Positions 12,201 to 21,200 of a stretch of 64,000 nucleotides of DNA are shown here, piece after piece; within the stretch, counting starts at the first letter, position 1; each line of letters begins with the position of its first letter. Origin of the DNA: Calliopum simillimum. Taxonomy: Eukaryota; Arthropoda; Insecta; Diptera; Lauxaniidae. The stretch spans positions 124,829,309 through 124,893,308 of the forward strand of contig OX638368.1 in assembly GCA_951812925.1 (NCBI GenBank). Direction: 5' to 3'. Both the position numbers and the translations under genes were made by a program. A model generated the notes under the pieces. It saw nothing but the letters and a program-made list of their open reading frames with translations. It searched no databases and was not told the origin of the DNA.

Positions 12201-15200
12201 AGTTTTACACATAAGCGGTTGTTTACATTCCCGTGGCGTTTTATTGCGACAAAAATCCTTTCACACTATCTCAGAATTGAGTAACTTTTGTCAACTCAAT
12301 AGTACGCGTAATAATTCAAATTCAAAAGCAAAATACTCATCATATTCAATTGATGGTAAGATACTGACTATGAATGACTACAGTATATTTCAATTAATCC
12401 CGCATCTCATAATCAGCTAAATTAATGTTGGTTAAATAACGTATTTTTGGGAACATCGCTGCGATTGCCATTCATTAATTATTATATTCCATACTCTCAT
12501 CTACCATCATAGACCCCTATTCTATTTATATTTACTATACTATACATCACAATATACACAAATAAATACCCAAATTCATTTATAGATTGGTTTTTTTTTT
12601 TTTAAATATTCTATTTGCATTTATTGGAAGAAATTATTGGTCATGGTTTTGTTATAGTTAACTGAAATTACACTCGTCAACATCAAAAAGATTACACACA
12701 GGTAACCAAAAAAAAAAAAAAAATATATATAAAAAGATGGAATGTGCTCTCTCACAAGGCAAAACAGAAACTCATGTGAAGTTGGCTCCGTGATTTTCGA
12801 AAACCGAAAATTTTTTTAGAGTTCTGGCTCCGTTGGGAATAGTTCTGGAGTTCTTTCACAAAATTCGAAATAGTTTTGCGAAATTGGACCCAAAATCGGA
12901 GGTGTACCGTTTTTCCTCAGCGTCATGTTTTTCACGTAGAGGAGTTCTGATAACATTTTTGAGCTCATAGGATAGGAAAGAGTTTTGGAGTTCTTTAAAT
13001 TTTTTTTTTTTTTTTCAGAATAAAAAAAAAAAGTTTTGATTGCAGATCTGGATAGTGCTCGAAGAGTTGTAAATAAAATCCTAGTAACATCAGAACGAAT
13101 AGTCTTTTACGGATACTTAGTTAAAGACCGAACATTTTTCTAATTTTTCGATTAAAATGAAAAGTACAAATATTTTGCAAAAATTTTTCTTGATATTTAC
13201 TTTAGAACTCTTCGAGCGTAACCTAGAACTCCATTCAGAACTCATCTACAACAAAATTTTAATTTTCGGATACTTAAAAAAAAAACCTAAATTTTTTTGA
13301 TTTTTCGATTAAAATGAAAAGTAAAAATATTTCGGAAAAATGTTACTAGGATTTTCTTTAGAACTCTTTGAGCCCTATCCGGAACTTTAATCAGAACTCC
13401 TCTAGGAATAGTCTTTTTCGGATACTTAAGATGAAAAGTACTTACAAATATTTGCAAAAATTTGACTTTATATTTTCTTTAGAATTCTTCGAGCGCAACC
13501 TAGAACTCCGATCGGAACTCCTCTACAACAAAATTTTCATTTTCGGATAGTTAGAAAAAAACCGAATTTTTTTTTATTTTTCGATTAAAATGAAATGGAC
13601 AAATATTTTGGAAAAATGTTTCCAGGATTTTATTTACAACTCTTCAAGCACTATCCAGATATGCAATCAAAACTTTTTTTTTTTGTTAAAAAAAAAATTA
13701 AAAAAAAAAAAAAATTAAAAAAAAAAATGTATAAAGAACTCCAAAACTCTTTCCTATGAGCTCAGAAATGTTATCAGAACTCCTCTACGTGAAAAACATG
13801 GCGCTGAGCAAAAACGGTACACCTCCGATTTTTGGTCCAATTTCGCAGAACTATTTCGAATTTTGTGAAAGAACTCCAGAACTATTCCCAACGGACCCAG
13901 AACTCTAAAAAAATTTTCGGTTTTCGAGAATCACGGAGCCAACTTCACATGAGTAAAACAGAATGAGTCGTATGCTTTGCAAGACATATTTATGTTGCTT
14001 TGTCTTGTGTTCGAAAATCGACTTAAGCTGTTATTCATAATTGATATATGTAGAACTGTTGAACAGACCTTTCTACCTTTACGTTTTGTACATATATATT
14101 CTTGCTGCTCTAGGAAATGGTAGTATTTATTTCTTTCAACGCCATCATTTAGCCATAATCATCGTCATCAAACTATACCCTTAAACTTTGCATTGAAGTA
14201 AAAGTATAATAATTCCATACAAATACAATTTAGTCAGCATTTTCTGCAATTTACAGCAAGAATGTCTTGAAATTTTGCAGGTGTTCGAGCTACTTCAATT
14301 CAGATTCAACTTTGGTCAAAAGTTTATTCCAATTTTTTTTTTATTTTTTTTTTTTTGGGTGCCTGTGTTATCTGCTTATTCGAATGTGATTATCAAATCA
14401 GAATTTTACACCTGAAATCAAATTTTCTAATGGGAAATATTGATTAGAGACATATTTTCAAACATTATTGGCTTATGTTCATATTGAACTCATCACGCTC
14501 ACATTACATAGAGTCTGGTTATTATATATATAGGAAACAAAGTGCTTGGGTAAAAATTTTATAAAAAAATAAAATGCTTTGAGTAAAGTTCTGTGCAAAG
14601 ATGGCAAAAGCTGCTATCGAACAGTTTTTGTGAAAATGAGTTATGTAGTTCAGAGCATTGTTCTCGGTGAGATCTACAAGCTGGCAAAATCAGATTTGCT
14701 CTAGGACTTGTAGTTCCCTAGAAAAACAACTTGAAAAACCGGATTTTGTGATTTTTTCATATCAATAAAAAATTTAAATTTGCTCTCCTGAAAATTATGA
14801 AAACATGCGAAAGCAGCTTTTGCCATCTTTGCACAGATTTATATCTACAAGATGCAAGGTCCTTTGAACAAAAACTTAACTGAACTCGACTGACTCCAAG
14901 TTAATCGTTTTATACAAAAATAAATTTAACCTTACTGTTTTAGTAATTTCAGAATTTTCGAATAACCTATACTGTAAAGAAATTTTTCCCCAAGCACTGT
15001 TTACATACGAGACTATACATAGCTTAATATACTGGTGTCTATTTGCGCATATCCTTTTATTATATCAGAGGAATCGCTAGTATTAAATGCATATATAATA
15101 TAACTTAGTTTAGTTTTGATTAATATAATTTTATTTTAATTTTTTTTATAAAATTTTTATTTCATTCCTTAAGATAACGTTTTACCGAATAATTCTAACA

Positions 15201-18200
15201 TTGGTACACAAAAACCATCATCATCATCATCATCACATAACATATCACTTAGTGACAACGATGATAATAATAATGATGATGATGTTATAATTCGTCCATC
15301 ATCCAAACACCGCTATTATAATAGTCCAGTACACCAACACAATTCAAATAATCATTCCACCAATATCAAATCACCACAAAGGTTACATCGATGGTCGGTT
15401 GAGCAACTGACAACAAACAAAAACAATGCTGAACCAGTGGCAAGACCATTACGACGTACTGCCATATCATATGCACCAGCAGATTTAAAAGAAATGGAAT
15501 TTCTTATTCCAAACGTACCAAGTTTATCTACATCAGCAGTCACCGAATCACAATTGCATAGCTTAAGTATATCTCGCCACTCAGCAACAGCATCAACATC
15601 ATCATCATCGAGAGTGCCAAGCTATTTAAGAATGTCACATCCTAAAAATGCGAAATTGAATGCGGCACAAACGGCTGCATGTTCCGATGAGAATACCGAT
15701 GACAATTCACAAACTCTATCTATATATCGACAGCCGGCAAGTGCACGTTCTAAGGGCGGGAATACACCACATCGTAGTAAAATGTCCAAAAAGCAGTTGA
15801 AATTGGCACAAGCCCAAATGGATAAATTCACACAAATCAATGTGCACCTTCATGGTATGCACCACTAATACTTAGTACTACGTAGTATATTAACGTTCAT
15901 GATTTATGTACAAGTAGTTTTTGTTGTTTAATAACCCTTTATACGTTCTCTATTCGTAAGACTCTAATCAACTTAAACTCAAGCCAAGTGAAAGTATTGT
16001 ATGTATTGTACCTTTTAGCTCCAAGTATATATTATAAGCCTATAGTAAGCAATATGAGCCCAGGACAATAATTGTATATTCGGAGTAATCTCGGGACATA
16101 TTTGCCAACGTGGCACTTTCGATATTATTCTTGCCCAATCCAGGACAGGAAAAAAATTTTTTAACAGATGGGGCAAAAGTAGCAGTCCATTATATATTGT
16201 CTATTGTCCGCAATACGGATATATGGCATTTGATCTGTCCTTTATGGTCTGTGGTCCATAATATGTATATGATCTATGATCTGTCCTTTATGGACTATGA
16301 TCTGTCTTTTATAGTATATGGTCCATATTTGTAGAATAAAATACACTATGCATCCATATTGAATCCGGGAGAATTCCGGGACATACATGAAAACTGGGGA
16401 TTTCCAGGTTGTTTTTGAATCCGGGTCGAGAGAGAAAAATCCAGCACTATTTTTGTTTTTATCACACAATTTTTAATGAAAACTTTGCCAATTTACATAG
16501 AAATTATATGATTATACGGAAAACTAACGTAAAAACAAAGTTTGTTCGAAATTATTTCACAATTTATTAAAATTATTTTCCTGGACTAAAAGGTTTAAGC
16601 TTCATTTATGTGTTTAGTTTCCGATTTTTGTCAAGAGCATTATATTGAGGCTTAGCTCTTTTTTGTTTTATATAAATCGGCTTATAATATTAATGATGGC
16701 TTTAAGGTCAACCATATTAAAACAAAGTTCCTTACAAATAACATCAGCAACTTTTGTAAATAAATTCTTTAATTGTTTTGAATTCTTCTCTCTAAAGCCC
16801 TTTTTTCGGCCGTAGAACATGGTCATTTGGATAAAGCGCGTACAATTCTGGAATCGACTGATCTTGATGTAAACAGGTAACTATAGAATACAGACATATG
16901 TATATCTATTATGATACATTTAGTGATCTATCACATTTTTTCCATATTCTTTGTCGTTATAGTATTAATTCAGATGGTTTATCAGCACTGGATGTGGCCG
17001 TATTAAGCAATAATCGTTCCATGACTAAAATGTTATTGCAACATGGTGCCATGGAAGGTTCGCAGTGTACGTTTATTACTTTTAAAAGCAGAAAACTCCA
17101 GTTACACGTTTTCAAAGAGCACAAATCTTGTTTACAGAACTCTAAATGTTTCTAGAAATAGAACTGAAAAATGTATTTATGTATGAAAAATTTCCACGTT
17201 GTTCATAACAATTTTCAAGTTTCAGGGAAAGGAAACATTTCTCAATAACTACCAAATTACCTAAAAGCATATCCTGTAAGAAAATATAATTTTTATGTTT
17301 CTTGAACTTGAATATGGCCACAAAGTGGAAATTTTATTAAGAAAACATATGAAATATGGTTCACATGGTGTGTTGCTAAAAAAATGTGTACTCTTTAGAA
17401 ACGCGGAACTGTGGTACGACTTAATATACCTACTCAGATATTTATATTTCTTATGATTAAAAATTTCTCTTTGCTTTTCAGTTGCAACAGATTCAATTGG
17501 CACCAAATTGAATGCATTACTTAAAGATGCTGAATCTCGAATACATGACCTAAGCGGTTCCAGCGATGGTACTTGCCAACCAACATTTGCTCCACGAGCT
17601 TCCTTTTCAAGTATTATAATAGGTATGTAAAATAGAAAGAAATTGAAACTAGTTAGGGTGCTATCTTTGGCCTGGCCCAAAATGAAATACACCTACACCG
17701 CAGTATTTTTTAAAATTTTGCTTGCATGGGCGGTGCCACGCCATCTTGGTTTTGTATAGAGACTACATTTCATATTCTTAGTTGTATCCAAGTTAAATTT
17801 GATTGCATTATCTCAAACAACGCTTTCAGTATGGTTTTTTTAAGAAATTTCTTGCATGGGAGGTGCCACGCCCTCTTGTACAAATCAAACAAAATTCTTG
17901 TCAGAGCATGTCCTTACTATCTGAGCGAAATTCGATTGCATTATCTCAAACTACGCTTTCAGTATATTCAGTATTTTATTTATATGGGAGGTGCCATGCC
18001 TTATTGTCCGAATCGACCAACTTTTTGCTCAAGGCTTGACCAGAGTTTTTCTAGTATAAATGTGTTTTTTTTGGGTAGTGTTAACATGAATAATGGTCAT
18101 AAAATTGTGTTTTAAATGTTTTAATGGATAGGCAGTAGGAGTGTCCATTGACAGATTTCACTAATTTTCAATACCACTGTGAACATGAAACATTAGTTAA

Positions 18201-21200
18201 ACTTTTGTCACCATTGTAGTTAACTAATTAGTTAACAAATAACTGTGAAACCAGGCATAAGTTGACTTATTTCTTTTGCTTAAAATAAAACTTTTTTCAA
18301 ACTGAAATAACTATTCCTAGTATTTTGTTATCTATATATGCATATATGTATATTAGGCATGCGCTTATTTTACGATATTTTGATTTTCGTTTATGCCGCC
18401 CCCTGAAATCCTTCTAATGGTCATAAAAACAAATACTATGAAGATTCACGGCGATAGGATAACGATAACCCGGCCCTCAAGAGAGATCAAAGTCAAGTTG
18501 ATGTTTTAGGCAAAAAATAATGGAAATTTTTTTTAACTCAATTAAATAAGTCAAAGCATAAATTTATCTTATAGAAAATTTAAATACCTTTCCAACAAGC
18601 TATAATTGTTTAAAATCGGGTAATAAATACGAATTCTATGAATTTTTCTATTATCGACATTAGCAAAATTGCCGCAAAATGCCATACTACTACATATGGT
18701 ATTTCGCGGCAATTTTGCTAATGTCGATAATAGAAAAATTCATAGAATTCGTATTAATTACCCGATATTAAACAATTATAGCTTGTTGGAAAGGTATTTA
18801 AATTTGCTATAAGATAAATTTATGCTTTGACTTATTTAATTGAGTTAAAAAAAAATGTCCATTATTTTTTGCCTGAAACCTCAACTTGACCTTGACCTCT
18901 CTTGAGGGCCGGGTTTATTGTTATCTGATCGCCGTGAAATTTCATAGCATTTGTTTTTATGACCATTAGAAGGATTTCAATGGGCGGCATCAACGAAAAT
19001 CAGAAAATCTTAAAATAAGCGTATGCCTAATGTATATGAATAGTCCCTGTTTCTATACCGATTTGCCAGATTTTTTTTTGTTGGAAAGGTTGTGAGGAGG
19101 AGCAGTGCATAGGGTTATATATTTTTAAAAGTGAGCGGCGCCACGCCCCTAAATGAGAAAAATGCTCTCATGAACGCTTTCACGGCTAAACCACTGCATA
19201 GACTTCAACGAAGAGGAGATAGGGTTAGAACTAAGGAACGATAAAATCACCATTATCTTTTTTAGTAGGTGGAGTCACGCCCCTAGTGATATAATACGCT
19301 ATCAGTGCTAAACTGCTGCACCGATATGAGATAGGTTTAACACTAAGGAAAAGTTGATATTTTTTAGAGGCGGGTGCCATGCCCATAAAAGAACACACGG
19401 TTTCACGGCGAAACTGCTGCATTAATTTTAATGTCACTTGGAATTACGGTAGGCTTAACGCTAAGGATAGAAATTAAAAATTAAAAAGGATATTAAAAGT
19501 ATTTGTTTCATAATGAGCAGTTCTAAGCTTCTAAAAAGAAATTGTCCAGTTATTGTTAGTAATTATAGTACCATAGTTTCTTTAAAGTCAAATTGAAGTG
19601 GTTTTATTTCGGCCGCGAGGCAAACTCTAGTTATAATTATTTTGTGTATATTTTTATGTACATTCTTGTCTGTTTAAGGGTCGTTTTCACAATGTTCAGT
19701 TAAAATTTAACTTTCAGATAAATATAAATTTTGTATAAAATTTTATGTCAAAGTGCCAGTTAAAGTTCCAGTTAATGCTTAACTGGACATTGTGAAATTG
19801 GTCCTAAGTCGACCTTTTTTTAGTAAATTAGGTACAATCGAAAATTTATATGGCTTTCGTTTAGAGGAAGAGCAAGTTCTGCTTTATCTGTTTTGACTAA
19901 ATATACATTCTTTATACAATATATACTTATAGCAACAACTATAGGACCTAGGCATATAGAATTCAAAAATAGCGTTAAGAAATTTAATGTTTTATTTTAT
20001 GCTATTTCAGGCAATACCAGCTCTTCTGTAACTGGCTGCACCGGAAATGAGATTGACAAACAAATTGGCATTTGGGAGCGCCGAGTTAAAGGATTACGTC
20101 GTATGTTACTTGGCTGGGATCAGGCACGCCCACCAGATGCCCCAGCCTCAGTAATAGTAGACGTAACAGGTGAAAATTCAATTACAGTGCAGATATTAGA
20201 ACCATTTGATGGCGCTATTGGAACTAAATTCAAAGGTACGAATAAACTTAAAATACATGCTTTCTGCTCCAAGTTAAAACTTTTCCACATCATATTGACA
20301 TAATGCTGCTATAAGCTATCTTTATGAAACTTGGTATATGGACTAATATTGGGTCGAGCAAATAAGTACTTCTCAAAATGTGGAGGGGGTTGGCCGAGTA
20401 ATTTGAAAAAAGTTTAATTTGATCTGGAAAAAGTTTCATTAAATTGGAAAAAATTTTGTTTGCTTTGGTTAAGATCGATATGATGTGAAAAAGGTTTAAC
20501 TTGAAGTGGAAAAGCTGTATTATGGTTTTCTGTGAAAGAAACAATACACATATGTACAATATATATTTAATTTTATACCAACAGTTCAATGGTCAACGCG
20601 TGCTGATTTTGGTAATGTAGTTGGTGAACGTGAACTAGTGGATTGGACTAGTTTTCATGGAACAATGGGTGCACAATGCCATATAAATGGTCTAACTCAA
20701 GGTCGTAGATATTTCGTACGTGCTACATGTGGTAATGTTAAGGGTTGTGGTCCATATAAGACATCAGTACCGGCTAGTGTGGTGCCATCAAGTTAGTTTT
20801 TAAAATGTCTCAGATTTCTTTTTTTTAGTATTTACTAACATATTATCATTTTAGGTTGGCGTGATCTTAACAATCTTGAGGACCGATATTTGGGAAGACA
20901 ACGATTATTAGATAACTTATTTACAGCTGTGCGTTTGGCGCGTCCTGCAGATGTTTCGGAACTATCATTGGAGTCAACGCCGGCACAGCGACGCAATCCA
21001 AAGAAAAAAACAACCATTAAGCAGCTGTTTTCAGTGGCTTCTAGATTTCAGAAGAATCTACGACGGTACTGCACTTGAGAAGTTAAAATTTTCAATTTAT
21101 TATCATATGTTTTTTCTTTTCGGCAGTGGCATTTATTTTAATTGTATTATATATTGTGAAGATAAAGTATTGGTGACAAGTGAGGATTTTCTACCGGTGA

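Larger units (their letters stand above)
9251..15173 (+). other. wake intron 1 (5.9 kb)
   Basis: Holds a HINE derivative at 9964-10108, a MITE at 10417-10526, a foldback at 10526-10885, a 160-bp MITE at 11788-11940, a 1.7-kb foldback at 12695-14372 and loose AT-rich sequence. I see no conserved exon, but an alternative first exon cannot be excluded by eye. Confidence 0.6.
17623..20010 (+). other. wake intron 5 (2.4 kb)
   Basis: Almost wholly repetitive: an inverted HINE copy (17649-18176), a nearly perfect 0.7-kb palindrome (about 18350-19036) and a Helentron-like repeat with a CTAG|TT end (about 19080-19630). The last 380 nt are plain intron. Confidence 0.7.
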
